Shown here piece after piece: positions 15,911-23,839 of a DNA stretch of 27,059 nucleotides. A program made the position numbers and the translations under genes. The notes beneath the pieces are model-generated. The model made no database searches, had not been told where the DNA came from, and saw only the letters and a program-made list of their open reading frames with translations. The stretch is taken from assembly GCA_023388935.1 (NCBI GenBank), contig JAEWFG010000435.1, positions 1-27,059 on the forward strand, given 5' to 3'. How positions within the stretch are numbered: position 1 is the stretch's first letter; the number at the start of each line of letters is the position of its first letter. The DNA is from Pseudomonadota bacterium (GTDB lineage: Bacteria > Pseudomonadota > Alphaproteobacteria > Rhizobiales > Xanthobacteraceae).

Positions 15911-16333
15911 ATGGTTGCTTCGATTTCCCATCGCCTGCGCGTCTTTGGCGCGCTGCTCGCGCTGTTTGCGGCTGGCGTCGCGCTGTCCGGCTGCGCCGGT
16001 ATGAGCGAAACGATCGCTCCCGCCTTCGCTGATCCCGGTAAATACGAACTGTACGACTGCAAGCAGCTCGAGACCGAGCGCAAGGCGCTCACCGCCCGCA
16101 CTGCGGATTTACAGAGGCTGATGGACAAGGCGGAGACCGGGGTAGGGGGCGCTGTCGTGGCCGAGCTCGCCTATCGCAACGACTACATCGCGGTGCGCGG
16201 GCAGTTGCAGCTCGTCGACGACGCCTGGCGCCGCAACAAGTGTCGGGAAACGCCGCCCGAGGCGGCACCGCCTGCCGCGCCGCCGTCTGCGGCCGCCAAG
16301 CCCGCCCCAAAATCCGGTCGCGCGGTGCGCTGA
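15911..16333 (+). CDS. Small predicted lipoprotein
   Basis: A 140-residue protein with a lipoprotein signal peptide: basic N-terminus (HRLR), hydrophobic core and lipobox LSGC with acylated C28. The mature part has about 70 residues of helical sequence around YDCKQLETER, where C-x-QL-x-E-x-x suggests a coiled segment, and a second Cys near 117 that could pair with the first. It ends in a Pro/Ala-rich tail (PEAAPPAAPP) rich in Lys/Arg at the very end, which may lie against peptidoglycan. I recognise the general type from rhizobial genomes but no function is known. The ATG at 15911 is the only start that gives a complete signal peptide. It converges on the monooxygenase gene with 17 bases between stops. 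Confidence 0.85.
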   Translation: MVASISHRLRVFGALLALFAAGVALSGCAGMSETIAPAFADPGKYELYDCKQLETERKALTARTADLQRLMDKAETGVGGAVVAELAYRNDYIAVRGQLQLVDDAWRRNKCRETPPEAAPPAAPPSAAAKPAPKSGRAVR

Positions 16334-16350
16334 GAGTCAAGCGCTTCGCA

Positions 16351-17553
16351 TCAGGGCCGCCAGCCGTAGATCCAGTCCTGCCGCGCCAGCATGCGGTCCG
16401 GGCCGAGCGCGCGGATCGCAAGATCGCGCGCGATCGCGAGCGGCCCGCCGAAATGATAGATGCGGCCCTGCTGCCGCGCGGTCCGCTGCACCCGCCGCAC
16501 CCGCGCCTCGCGTGCGCGGCCATATTGCTTCAGCGCTGCGGCGATGTCGGCTGCGTTCTCGGCGGCCTCGCTGCTCAAATGCTGCGCGAGCACGGCGGCA
16601 TCCTCGATCGCCATGCCGGCGCCTTGCGCGGCGAACGGCAGCATCGCATGCACGGCGTCGCCGAGCAGGGCGACCGGACCTTTGCTCCAGGGGCAACCGT
16701 CGGGCACGCCGAACAGCGCCCATTTCCGCCAGGTATCGACTGCCGCGAGCATCGTCCGTGCCGGCGGTGGCCAGCGCGGCGCGGCGAAGGCGTCCATCAC
16801 CTCGACGGGATCGCCGGGCGTGCTCCAACCCGGCCGGTTCCAGGTGCCCGGCAGCACCGCGACCACGTTGATCTGGCGTCCGCCCGCGATCGGATAGGCG
16901 ACGAGATGAGCGTTCGGACCCATCCAGAGCTGTACTCGGCGCGCGGTGTAGTCCTTCGGCAGTTGCGTGGCATCGAGCGTGCCGCGCCAGGCGATCAGCC
17001 CGGAGAAGCGCGGCTGCACCTCGGGAAACAGTTGCTGGCGTACCGTCGACCAGATGCCATCGGCGCCGATCAATGCACTCGCCAGATCGCTGCGGCGTAT
17101 CGTGCCGCTGCGATGTGCGACCGTCAGTCCCTTGGCGTGAGGTGCGACGTCTTCGAAGCTCGCGCCGAGCTTCAGGTCGATATCGGGATGGTCGGAGACC
17201 GCGCCGGCGAGCGCGGATTGCAGGTCGGCACGATGCACCACCCAGTAGGGGGCGCCGGCGCGAGCTGATGCCGCTTCACCGAGCGGCATGCGCAGGAGTT
17301 CGCCGCCAGCCCGCGCGCTCATGATCGAGACCGCCTCCGGGGTCACGGCGCGCAGCTTGAGCCGTTCGGTCAGGCCGAGCTCGACCAGCACGCGGCTGGC
17401 ATTGGGGGAGAGTTGCAGGCCCGCGCCGACTTCTTCGAGGCGCTCGGCCTTTTCCAGCACGACGATGCGGAAGCCGCGGGCCGCGAGCGCCAGCGCCGCC
17501 GTCAGCCCGCCGATTCCGGCACCGGCGATGACAATCGTTCGGGAGAGCGCCAC
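16351..17553 (-). CDS. FAD-dependent aromatic monooxygenase (salicylate/3-hydroxybenzoate hydroxylase-like)
   Basis: A 400-residue group A flavoprotein hydroxylase. The Rossmann motif GAGIGG is at 11-16, with the acidic end of strand 2 at VVLEKAE (31-37). The DG motif GADGIWSTVR is at 163-172. The GD motif GDAVHAMLPFAAQGAGMAIEDA starts at 298. These bind FAD and NAD(P)H and are typical of salicylate 1-hydroxylase-like enzymes that hydroxylate phenolic acids with O2. The start is GTG at 17553, immediately before the first beta strand; no better codon exists. It begins 19 bases after the zinc-finger gene, in the same direction, so the two form a likely operon. No ring-cleavage gene is nearby, so a catabolic role is not supported. 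An alternative is a biosynthetic (quinone-type) hydroxylation. Confidence 0.9.
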   Translation of the reverse strand: MALSRTIVIAGAGIGGLTAALALAARGFRIVVLEKAERLEEVGAGLQLSPNASRVLVELGLTERLKLRAVTPEAVSIMSARAGGELLRMPLGEAASARAGAPYWVVHRADLQSALAGAVSDHPDIDLKLGASFEDVAPHAKGLTVAHRSGTIRRSDLASALIGADGIWSTVRQQLFPEVQPRFSGLIAWRGTLDATQLPKDYTARRVQLWMGPNAHLVAYPIAGGRQINVVAVLPGTWNRPGWSTPGDPVEVMDAFAAPRWPPPARTMLAAVDTWRKWALFGVPDGCPWSKGPVALLGDAVHAMLPFAAQGAGMAIEDAAVLAQHLSSEAAENAADIAAALKQYGRAREARVRRVQRTARQQGRIYHFGGPLAIARDLAIRALGPDRMLARQDWIYGWRP

Positions 17554-17572
17554 CCCTGACCGAGGGGACCGG

Positions 17573-17818
17573 TCAGGCCGCCTTGTCCTTCAGGACGCAT
17601 TCCGGCGGACGGGCTTCGCCCGCCTTCAGGTCGGTTGCGAAGCGGTACAGCGTCGAGCAGTAAGGGCAGATGATCTCGTTGTCGTTGCCGAGGTCGAGGA
17701 AGACGTGCGGATGATCGAACGGAGGATTGGCGCCAACGCACATGAACTCTTGCGAGCCGATCTCGATGACGGGGACCCCGGCATCGTTGTGGAAGTGCGG
17801 GACGACATGGTCGGACAT
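17573..17818 (-). CDS. zf-CHCC zinc-finger protein, NDUFS6-like
   Basis: An 81-residue soluble protein. Zinc ligands are C27, H36, C51 and C54 (C-x8-H-x14-C-x2-C), within FMCVGANPPFDHPHVFLDL and IICPYCSTLYRF. That pattern is the zf-CHCC domain of mitochondrial complex I subunit NDUFS6 (13 kDa) and its alphaproteobacterial relatives. The N-terminus (VPHFHNDAGVPVIEIG) also matches the family. In alphaproteobacteria the homologue is thought to be an accessory subunit of NADH dehydrogenase; here it is away from any nuo gene and heads a two-gene unit with the monooxygenase. The ATG at 17818 follows GATGAGTTACG, a weak ribosome-binding site. Family call is firm; function in this organism is inferred. 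Confidence 0.9.
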   Translation of the reverse strand: MSDHVVPHFHNDAGVPVIEIGSQEFMCVGANPPFDHPHVFLDLGNDNEIICPYCSTLYRFATDLKAGEARPPECVLKDKAA

Positions 17819-18125
17819 CGTAACTCATCCTGGGGTAGCAATGGCGGCAGGCACAATCAGAACTGCCGCGGCATCTTTTCAACGTTGCGGACCATACTGA
17901 TGGGTGCAGATGATTGCTAGCCCGGCGGAACCGAAAGGTTCGCAACTGCCCCATGCTCATTTGCTCATGCAAATTCGACACAATCTTGTCGCCTCAGAGA
18001 AGCCCTTCTTTCGTCGGGGACGTTGTGTCGCAATCTTGGCATACTATTTCCGTGGACGAGCGAAATTGCGACGAAAGACGAACCATCAGGCGCAAAATGA
18101 TCTTCGGACCGTCCGGGCTTTCAGC
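17819..18125. promoter_or_regulatory. Divergent intergenic region with a spaced inverted repeat
   Basis: This 307-base gap divides the zinc-finger gene (leftward) from the unknown membrane protein (rightward). GTCGCAAT (18027-18034) and ATTGCGAC (18065-18072) are perfect 8-base arms with a 30-base spacer. A related CAATCTTG element occurs near 17981 and 18031. Promoters are expected here but no consensus hexamers are convincing. An open frame continues upstream of 18126 in the same frame but reads as non-coding composition. Confidence 0.35.
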
Positions 18126-19262
18126 ATGAAATGGCTACGAATCGGCACGGCGTTGACCGGAATTGCGGCATGCAGCTTCCTGCTTGTGCAGGTGGCGCCG
18201 CATGCCCGCGAGGCGGGCGCGATTCTGACCGCGCAGGACAATCCGGCCGCGCTCTCCGAGCTCAAGCTCGACGCGCTGCTCCGGCAGAACGACCGCCTGG
18301 TCGAGGACAATATCGAGGCCGCGCTCGGCGCCGGCGACGCCGATCTCGCCGACAGCTTCGTCGCGCTGGCGCGTGACCGCAACATCGCGCTCCCCGACGA
18401 CCTCCTCAATCGCGTGAGCGATGCGGTCAAAGCCGAAAATTCCACCCCGCACTTTGCAAAACGGTTCGCCACCGGACTCGTCACCGGCAACGCCGATGAC
18501 GTCGCGAGCCTGTCGGGAACGGTGGCCGGCGATCTCTTCGTGATCGGCGACATCAGGGACGTCGTCCGCGAGGGCAAGCATCTCGCCATGGGCGAGCACA
18601 CCGACCGCCTGGTGCTCGGTCTTGCGGCGGCGGGTCTTGCGGTGACGGCGGCAACTTACGTCTCGATCGGTGGTGCGGCGCCCGTGCGCGCCGGGCTGAC
18701 GCTGGTCAAGGACGCCCGCAAGGTGGGACGGCTCGGCGAGGGGATTGCGGCATGGGCCGGCCGGTCCGCGCGCGAGGTGGTCGATACGCCGATGCTCCAG
18801 AACGCGGTTGCATCCGGCTCGGTGCTGCGCCCGGGTGAGACCGTGAGCGCGATCAAGGCCGCGTTCCGAGCCGAGAAGGCCGGCGCGCTGGTCCAGCTTG
18901 GCAAGGACGTCACGCGCGTCGCCGAAAAGACGGGCACGCGCGGTGCGATGGATAGCTTGCGTATCGCTGAAGGTCCGAAGGATGTCGCGCGCGCGGCGCG
19001 GCTTGCCGAAGCGCAAGGCAGCAAGACCCGCGCGATCATGAAGCTCTTGGGCCGTGGCGCGCTGCTGCTTGTCGGCGGCGCGTTCGATCTGGCGCTCTGG
19101 CTGTTCGGCGCGGCATTGACGCTGTTCGGGCTGCTGTCCTCGATCAAGGCGACGACCGAGCGCCTCACCCAGTTCTGGTGCGATCGCAGACGGGCGCGGC
19201 GGCTTCGCCGTGCGCAGATCGCAGCCGAAGCCGCTCTGGCGGACGCGGCCATCAAGGTTTGA
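18126..19262 (+). CDS. Uncharacterised membrane protein with central and C-terminal hydrophobic segments
   Basis: A 378-residue protein that I cannot assign to a family. Visible parts: an N-terminal hydrophobic anchor or signal (5-23); a helical acidic region (30-115) with KLDALLRQNDRLVEDNIEAAL; a segment GDLFVIGDIRDVVREGKHL (135-153); a hydrophobic stretch 162-185 that ends in GGAAPVRAGLTLVKDARKVGR; a basic/alanine-rich helical part (245-300); a strongly hydrophobic possible hairpin at 311-340; and a very basic tail (CDRRRARRLRRAQ). The GDIRD block followed by hydrophobic, Gly/Pro turn and K-x-x-RK resembles pre-toxin-type membrane domains of secreted polymorphic toxins, but the similarity is by eye only. 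The ATG at 18126 is chosen because it gives a compact signal/anchor; the frame is open further upstream to 17904. The stop overlaps a palindromic repeat. Confidence 0.8.
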   Translation: MKWLRIGTALTGIAACSFLLVQVAPHAREAGAILTAQDNPAALSELKLDALLRQNDRLVEDNIEAALGAGDADLADSFVALARDRNIALPDDLLNRVSDAVKAENSTPHFAKRFATGLVTGNADDVASLSGTVAGDLFVIGDIRDVVREGKHLAMGEHTDRLVLGLAAAGLAVTAATYVSIGGAAPVRAGLTLVKDARKVGRLGEGIAAWAGRSAREVVDTPMLQNAVASGSVLRPGETVSAIKAAFRAEKAGALVQLGKDVTRVAEKTGTRGAMDSLRIAEGPKDVARAARLAEAQGSKTRAIMKLLGRGALLLVGGAFDLALWLFGAALTLFGLLSSIKATTERLTQFWCDRRRARRLRRAQIAAEAALADAAIKV

Positions 19263-19309
19263 GCATGATCTTGTCGGAAAACCGCTGCACACTTTTCCGG
19301 ATCATGCTC
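19261..19309. repeat. Dispersed palindromic repeat overlapping a stop codon
   Basis: GAGCATGATC (19261-19270) and GATCATGCTC (19300-19309) are perfect outer arms; inner bases CGGAAAA and TTTTCCG pair as well. The left arm shares two bases with the TGA stop (19260-19262) of the preceding gene. I recognise the sequence from memory as a frequent repeat in Bradyrhizobium and Rhodopseudomonas genomes. In RNA it makes a long hairpin that may protect or end the transcript. Confidence 0.8.
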
Positions 19310-19347
19310 CAAGATCAACCTCTCCCTCAAGATTGCGGAACTATGTG

Positions 19348-20103
19348 ATGCCGAGCTTTCACAACGGCGCCGTTGAAATTGCCTATCTGGACGAAGGCGA
19401 GGGCGATCCCATCATCCTCGTGCACGGCTTTGCCTCCAGCAAGAACGTGAACTGGGTCTATCCGACCTGGGTCTCGGAACTGCGCAAGAACGGCCGCCGG
19501 GTGATTGCGCTCGACAATCGCGGCCATGGCGAAAGTGCGAAGCTCTACGAGCCCGCGCAGTATTCGATCCCGACCATGGCCGGCGACGTGCTCGCGCTGA
19601 TGGACCATCTCGCCATCCCGCAAGCCGATATCATGGGCTATTCGATGGGCGGACGGATGACGGCGTGGCTCGGGCTCAACGAGCCGCAGCGCCTGCGCTC
19701 GGCGATTCTCGGCGGCATCGGCATCGGCGGCTTGATCGAGGGCACCGGGCCGGGTGAGAACGTCGCGAAGGCGCTCGAAGCGCCCTCGCTCGACGACGTC
19801 AGCGATCCCGTCGGCCGCACTTTCCGCGCCTTCGCCGATCAGACCCGCTCGGATCACCGCGCGCTCGCCGCGTGCCTGCGCGGCACGCGCGACCTCATGA
19901 CGAGCGATCAAGCCGCGCGGATCGACGTGCCCGTGCTGATCGCGGTCGGCACCACCGACGACGTTGCTGGCTCGGCGAGCGCGCTCGGCGCGATCATCCC
20001 CGGCTCGGAAGTACTCGATATTCCGAACCGCGATCACATGCGTGCGGTCGGCGACAAGGTCTACAAAACCGGCGTGCTCGATTTCCTCTCACGCCGTGGC
20101 TGA
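19348..20103 (+). CDS. Alpha/beta-fold hydrolase
   Basis: A 251-residue cytoplasmic hydrolase. The oxyanion-hole motif LVHGF is at 24-28, DNRGHGES at 56-63, and the nucleophile elbow GYSMGG gives S99. The acid is D204 or D205 in VGTTDD and the base is H230 in NRDHM, so the triad is complete. Overall layout resembles 3-oxoadipate enol-lactonase or epoxide-hydrolase-like proteins, but no feature fixes the substrate. The ATG at 19348 begins the first strand (PSFHNGAVEIAYLDEG); the frame is open upstream through the repeat but that part is not protein-like. The last 15 bases overlap the end of the convergent membrane-protein gene. Confidence 0.92.
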   Translation: MPSFHNGAVEIAYLDEGEGDPIILVHGFASSKNVNWVYPTWVSELRKNGRRVIALDNRGHGESAKLYEPAQYSIPTMAGDVLALMDHLAIPQADIMGYSMGGRMTAWLGLNEPQRLRSAILGGIGIGGLIEGTGPGENVAKALEAPSLDDVSDPVGRTFRAFADQTRSDHRALAACLRGTRDLMTSDQAARIDVPVLIAVGTTDDVAGSASALGAIIPGSEVLDIPNRDHMRAVGDKVYKTGVLDFLSRRG

Positions 20104-21465
20104 GGTTTCGTCCCCCGGCTCGTCGTCGCTCAAGCGACGCGCGAGCTCCATCAGCACCACGAAGGTCGCGACCCACACCATCCGTGAGCCGTAGCGATCG
20201 TGTGGCCCTGAGATGATGCCGCAGATGAAGGCGTTGCCGAGCAGCGCCAGCGTGACGGTTGCTGCCAGCAGCGTCAGATCGTCGTGCCGGCGGCTCGCGA
20301 GCGCATGCGCAAGCAGCGCGACCAGCGCCAGCATCGAGGCCAGCGCGACGGGGACGTGCAGCCAGTTGACATAGTCGAAATCGACGCCCCAGTTCTGCTG
20401 CCGCGCGGCGCGCATCGGCGCGACTTGCGCGGGGATGTAGCGTTCGATGATGCCGTAGGTGTGCGGGATCCAGACACTTGCGCCTTCGCCGGTCGCGACA
20501 TGCAGCAATTGCTGCCCCATCGCTCGCAGCGCGGCACCGGCCTGCCAGGCCGGATAGTCGGCGAGCGAATGCACGACGATGTAGCCCATCTCGTCGTTCA
20601 TGCCTTCGAAGCGGCCGAGCGTGTTGAACATGCTGTTGCCCCACAGGAACTCATCGGCGGTCGCCGGCAATTCGTCGCGGTAGGGACAGAGCTTGAAGTG
20701 CTCGCGCACGCAATGGTCGTTGAGATAGCGCGCGACGATGCCGTCCTGCATCATGCGGCCGAACGCGACGCCGTAGCCGCCGGGCGTCCAGGCCCATTTG
20801 CCCGACAGCGCGTGGTTCGCCGACACCAGCATCAGACCGCCCGCGACGATGGTGAGACTTGCCTGCGCCAATCCGGCTATTGGGAGACGGCGCCCGAGGA
20901 GCGGTCGCGCCATCCAGCCGGCGACACAGAGCCCAAGCAGCACGCCGAGCGTGGCGCTGTGGGTTGCGGCGGCGAAGGCGGTGAAGACGAACAGCGAGAT
21001 CTTTTCGAGCACCGAAGTCCGCTGTTCGCCGACGACCAGCAGGAACAGCGACAGCACCGACAGCCCCGCGAAGATGTCAGTGAGCAGCATGCTCGCAATC
21101 CAGGGCAGCGCGGTCGACAAGATCAGGAGCAGGCTGATCGCGACGAAGCGGAACGTCTGCATCAACCCGAGCACGCGCAAGGTGAGTTGCAACAGCCATA
21201 GCGTCGCCAGCGACTGGACCGCGAGGTTGATCCAGAAGCCGAAGCTCTCGCCATAATGCAGATAGAGGCCGAACACGGTGGAGCGGCTCGGGACGAGATA
21301 GCCCTCGTACCAGCGCGCCAGATAGCCGCCGGTATCCCATTGCAACAGCGGGTAGCCGTTCCAGAACGCCGGCGCGATCATTAGGAGGGGCAGAGCTACC
21401 GCCGCCAGCCGCAGCCAAAACGAGCCCGCGGCGCGCGCGCGCAAAAAATCAGTGGTGATGCTCAA
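20089..21465 (-). CDS. Large polytopic membrane protein, PMT-like, unassigned
   Basis: About 458 residues with ten or so hydrophobic helices. After the first helix (about 17-35) comes FWNGYPLLQWDTGGYLARWYEGYLVPSR in outline (34-61), with an acidic residue (D44) in a W-D-x-G-x-Y motif followed by a P-S-R turn and YLHYGESFGFW. This is reminiscent of GT-C loops but matches no family I can name. A periplasmic insert near 270-330 carries two Cys (DHCVREHFKLCPY) likely to be disulphide-bonded. Start uncertain: the TTG at 21465 (SITTDFLRAR) gives a clean N-terminus, while the frame stays open to 21567. It overlaps the hydrolase gene tail to tail by 15 bases. A role in cell-envelope glycan or lipid modification is inference. 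Confidence 0.75.
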   Translation of the reverse strand: MSITTDFLRARAAGSFWLRLAAVALPLLMIAPAFWNGYPLLQWDTGGYLARWYEGYLVPSRSTVFGLYLHYGESFGFWINLAVQSLATLWLLQLTLRVLGLMQTFRFVAISLLLILSTALPWIASMLLTDIFAGLSVLSLFLLVVGEQRTSVLEKISLFVFTAFAAATHSATLGVLLGLCVAGWMARPLLGRRLPIAGLAQASLTIVAGGLMLVSANHALSGKWAWTPGGYGVAFGRMMQDGIVARYLNDHCVREHFKLCPYRDELPATADEFLWGNSMFNTLGRFEGMNDEMGYIVVHSLADYPAWQAGAALRAMGQQLLHVATGEGASVWIPHTYGIIERYIPAQVAPMRAARQQNWGVDFDYVNWLHVPVALASMLALVALLAHALASRRHDDLTLLAATVTLALLGNAFICGIISGPHDRYGSRMVWVATFVVLMELARRLSDDEPGDETSATA

Positions 21466-21740
21466 GTCTGCCCCGTCGTCTCCCGAACCATGCCCGCAAT
21501 AACCGGTGAGACGGAATTCACCAATAGTTTGATGCCGCCGGCTTGAATTCGGCAAAACTCTGACCACCTTGAGCCGACCTTGTCGCCTGGGGGCGCCAGA
21601 ATAAGCTGTTTTGATTCAACGCGTTGGCATGCTTTCGCGGGGCAAGGCACTGTTCACTCTCAGGCAAGCCCGTCAGGACTTTGTCGCCTAGACTGTGCTA
21701 TAGAGCCAGCAAAACGAGCCAATTCGAAAGAGCAGATTCC

Positions 21741-22565
21741 ATGGCAGTGCATCAGGTCAATCCGGGAGGAAAGCTCGCATCCCTCGATCCAATCTGGGAC
21801 CGGGTCCGGAGCGAAGCGGAGGACATCGTACACCGCGAGCCCGAGCTTGCGACCTTCATCTATTCGACGGTGCTGCATCACAGCCGTCTCGAGGATTCGG
21901 TGATCCATCGTCTCGCCGACCGGCTCGATCATTCCGCGTTGTCGGGCGATCTGGTGCGCCAGACCTATGACGAGGCGCTGCGCGACGATCCCGATCTCGG
22001 CAACGCCTTCCGCGCCGATCTCGTCGCCGTCTACGACCGCGATCCCGCGACCTCGCGCTTCATCGATCCCTTGCTCTACTTCAAGGGCTTTCACGCGATC
22101 CAGACCCATCGCCTGGCGCATTGGCTCTTTCTGAAGGGCCGCAAGGATTTTGCGTATTATCTCCAGAGCCGCGCCTCTGCGGTGTTCCAGACCGACATCA
22201 ATCCCGCCGCGCGCATCGGCCGCGGCATCTTCCTCGACCACGCCACCGGCTTCGTCTGCGGTGAGACGGCGGTGATCGAGGACGACGTTTCGATCCTCCA
22301 CGGCGTCACGCTCGGTGGCACCGGCAAGGAGAATGAGGACCGCCATCCGAAGATCCGTCATGGCGTCCTGATCGGCGCCGGCGCAAAGATCCTCGGTAAC
22401 ATCGAGATCGGTCATTGCGCGCGCATCGCGGCGGGCTCGGTCGTGGTCAAGCCGGTGCCGCACAACGTCACGGTCGCGGGCGTGCCCGCCAAGATCGTCG
22501 GCGAAGCCGGCTGCGCCGAACCGTCGCGTACCATGGATCAGATGATCAACGCGATGGGGCTTTGA
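21741..22565 (+). CDS. cysE: Serine O-acetyltransferase
   Basis: A 274-residue enzyme that makes O-acetylserine from serine and acetyl-CoA, the first step of cysteine synthesis. The N-terminal helical domain (20-150) is followed by left-handed beta-helix hexapeptide repeats (155-255). Landmarks agree with the E. coli enzyme: RFIDPLLYFKGF (with D109), TDINPAARIGRG, LDHATG (catalytic D166-H167), GVTLGGTGKENEDRHPKIRHG (H202), and PAKIVG at the end of the helix. The C-terminus ends in Leu rather than the terminal Ile that E. coli CysE inserts into cysteine synthase, so complex formation may differ. The ATG at 21741 is chosen by alignment to the family; the ribosome-binding site (AGAGCAG) is weak. 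A terminator follows at 22575. Confidence 0.96.
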   Translation: MAVHQVNPGGKLASLDPIWDRVRSEAEDIVHREPELATFIYSTVLHHSRLEDSVIHRLADRLDHSALSGDLVRQTYDEALRDDPDLGNAFRADLVAVYDRDPATSRFIDPLLYFKGFHAIQTHRLAHWLFLKGRKDFAYYLQSRASAVFQTDINPAARIGRGIFLDHATGFVCGETAVIEDDVSILHGVTLGGTGKENEDRHPKIRHGVLIGAGAKILGNIEIGHCARIAAGSVVVKPVPHNVTVAGVPAKIVGEAGCAEPSRTMDQMINAMGL

Positions 22566-22574
22566 GCTTGCAGG

Positions 22575-22599
22575 AAGGGCCGGATTCTTCGGCCCTTTT
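22575..22599 (+). terminator. Rho-independent terminator after cysE
   Basis: AAGGGCCG (22575-22582) and CGGCCCTT (22590-22597) pair perfectly around a 7-base loop, followed by TTTT. It lies 10 bases after the cysE stop, so the downstream DUF3126 gene is read either by leak-through or from its own promoter in 22600-22680. Confidence 0.88.
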
Positions 22600-22689
22600 C
22601 GTCCCCAAATTCTTTGGTAATTCACGCTGGCGGTTCGTCGCGTCTCGTCCTAAAACCCCGCCAACCCAGATTTCGATTGGAGACTTGCC

Positions 22690-22908
22690 GTGGACGTCAA
22701 GGAAGTAAGGAAGCTCGACGCGTATCTGAAGCGCGTATTCGGCAATCCCAAGATCCGCGTCGTGCCGCGGCCGAAGAAGGATGATTCCGCCGAAGTCTAT
22801 ATCGGCGAGGAATTCATCGGCGTGCTCTTCGTCGACGACGAGGACGATGATCGCTCGTTCCAGTTCCAGATGGCGATCCTCGAGGACGATCTCCTCGATC
22901 AGGAATAG
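22690..22908 (+). CDS. DUF3126 family protein
   Basis: A 72-residue acidic cytoplasmic protein. Sequence features are VRKLDAYLKRVFGNPKIRV at the start, then PKKDDSAEVYIGEEFIGVLFVDDEDD and SFQFQMAILEDDL in outline, which I recognise as DUF3126. This small alphaproteobacterial family often lies next to cysE; no function is known. The start is GTG at 22690, supported by GGAGA (22679-22683) six bases upstream; there is no in-frame ATG nearby. The association with cysE suggests a link to sulphur metabolism, but that is only positional. Confidence 0.9.
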   Translation: MDVKEVRKLDAYLKRVFGNPKIRVVPRPKKDDSAEVYIGEEFIGVLFVDDEDDDRSFQFQMAILEDDLLDQE

Positions 22909-22920
22909 TTGTTGTCACAC

Positions 22921-22994
22921 CGTCGTTGCGCGAAGCAATCCAAGGATATTTCCGCGCAGAGAATCGGGATTGCTTCGCTGCGCTCGCAATGACG
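22921..22994. repeat. Palindromic repeat (third family) between convergent genes
   Basis: The left part (22921-22941, with CGTCGTTGCG and CGAAGCAATCC) is an inverted, partly decayed copy of the right part (22968-22994, GGATTGCTTCG...CGCAATGACG). This GGATTGCTTCG/CGCAATGACG unit is a dispersed element familiar in Bradyrhizobium genomes. It fills the space between the ends of DUF3126 (22908) and the leftward gene (22999) and may terminate both transcripts. Confidence 0.75.
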
Positions 22995-22998
22995 AGCA

Positions 22999-23706
22999 TC
23001 AACCCCGCGGCCCGCGCAACTGCGCCATCAGCCTGTCCATCGCGTCCGCCACATCGCGCCACTGCGACAGCCAGTCGCGCGGAAAGCGGAAGGTGATGTC
23101 GGCGCCGCCGACGCGGCGTTCGGAGAGGCACATACCCGGGGTGGCTGCATCGCGCGTGCAGCGCGCGGTCAGCGCGGGGCTCGCAGCAAAATAGAAGTCC
23201 TCGGTGCCGTAGGGCGTGTCAGTGCGGAACATCCGCATCGTCAACCCGTCTACCGCATTGGTCGCGGCCAGGTCGAGATAGCGCGGATAGATCGTGCTGA
23301 CGCGCTGCTCCGGCGAGAGCGCATCGTGGTGCGCCGATATCGACAGGAAGATACGGTCGATCGGCTGCATCGCCGCATCCACCGTGTCGGCAGTGACGTG
23401 CTTCGGTGCGCCGGGCGGCTCCAAGGAGGGATAGAGGAAGTCGAGATCAATACGCTCCTGCGGTCCGGAGTGGCGCTGGATCTTCATCCGGATCGCAGTC
23501 GTCGGAACGTTGAACAGCGTGCCGCCGACGCTCACCGGCAGCCTGTCCGGAGCATTCGCGCCGCCGGTACCCCAGGTCGGCCACAGCAGATAGGCGACGA
23601 GCGCGATCGCGCATACCGCAGCAGTGCCGCCGAGCAGGATCGGGACGACGTGCGCCCGGTGGCGCATCCTGGAGGACCGGGGGGAGGCTGCCGAAAACAC
23701 TGTCAT
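22999..23706 (-). CDS. Single-pass membrane protein with periplasmic domain, unknown function
   Basis: A 235-residue protein with a short basic N-terminus (RSSRMRHRAH), one membrane helix at about 20-44 (VVPILLGGTAAVCAIALVAY) and a periplasmic domain of about 190 residues. In the latter, FNVPTTAIRMKIQRHSG, ERIDLDFLYPSL, and RYLDLAAT stand out, and two Cys (in ARCTRD and GMCLSE) are positioned for a disulphide. I do not recognise a family beyond conserved hypothetical protein in this bacterial group. The ATG at 23706 is used though no ribosome-binding site is clear. It is divergent from the gene at 23927; the CtrA-type site at 23840 lies between them and could act on either. Confidence 0.85.
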   Translation of the reverse strand: MTVFSAASPRSSRMRHRAHVVPILLGGTAAVCAIALVAYLLWPTWGTGGANAPDRLPVSVGGTLFNVPTTAIRMKIQRHSGPQERIDLDFLYPSLEPPGAPKHVTADTVDAAMQPIDRIFLSISAHHDALSPEQRVSTIYPRYLDLAATNAVDGLTMRMFRTDTPYGTEDFYFAASPALTARCTRDAATPGMCLSERRVGGADITFRFPRDWLSQWRDVADAMDRLMAQLRGPRG

Positions 23707-23839
23707 AAGTCGCGCAAGTGAGCCGGAAGTCGGCCGGTGGCCGACGAATCAGCCGCGAATATGCCATGCGCAAGCGATTTCGCGGAGCGTTCCCGGCTGC
23801 GGGAATGGCGGAGTGCCCTGCGCTGACCGGCCGGCACCG

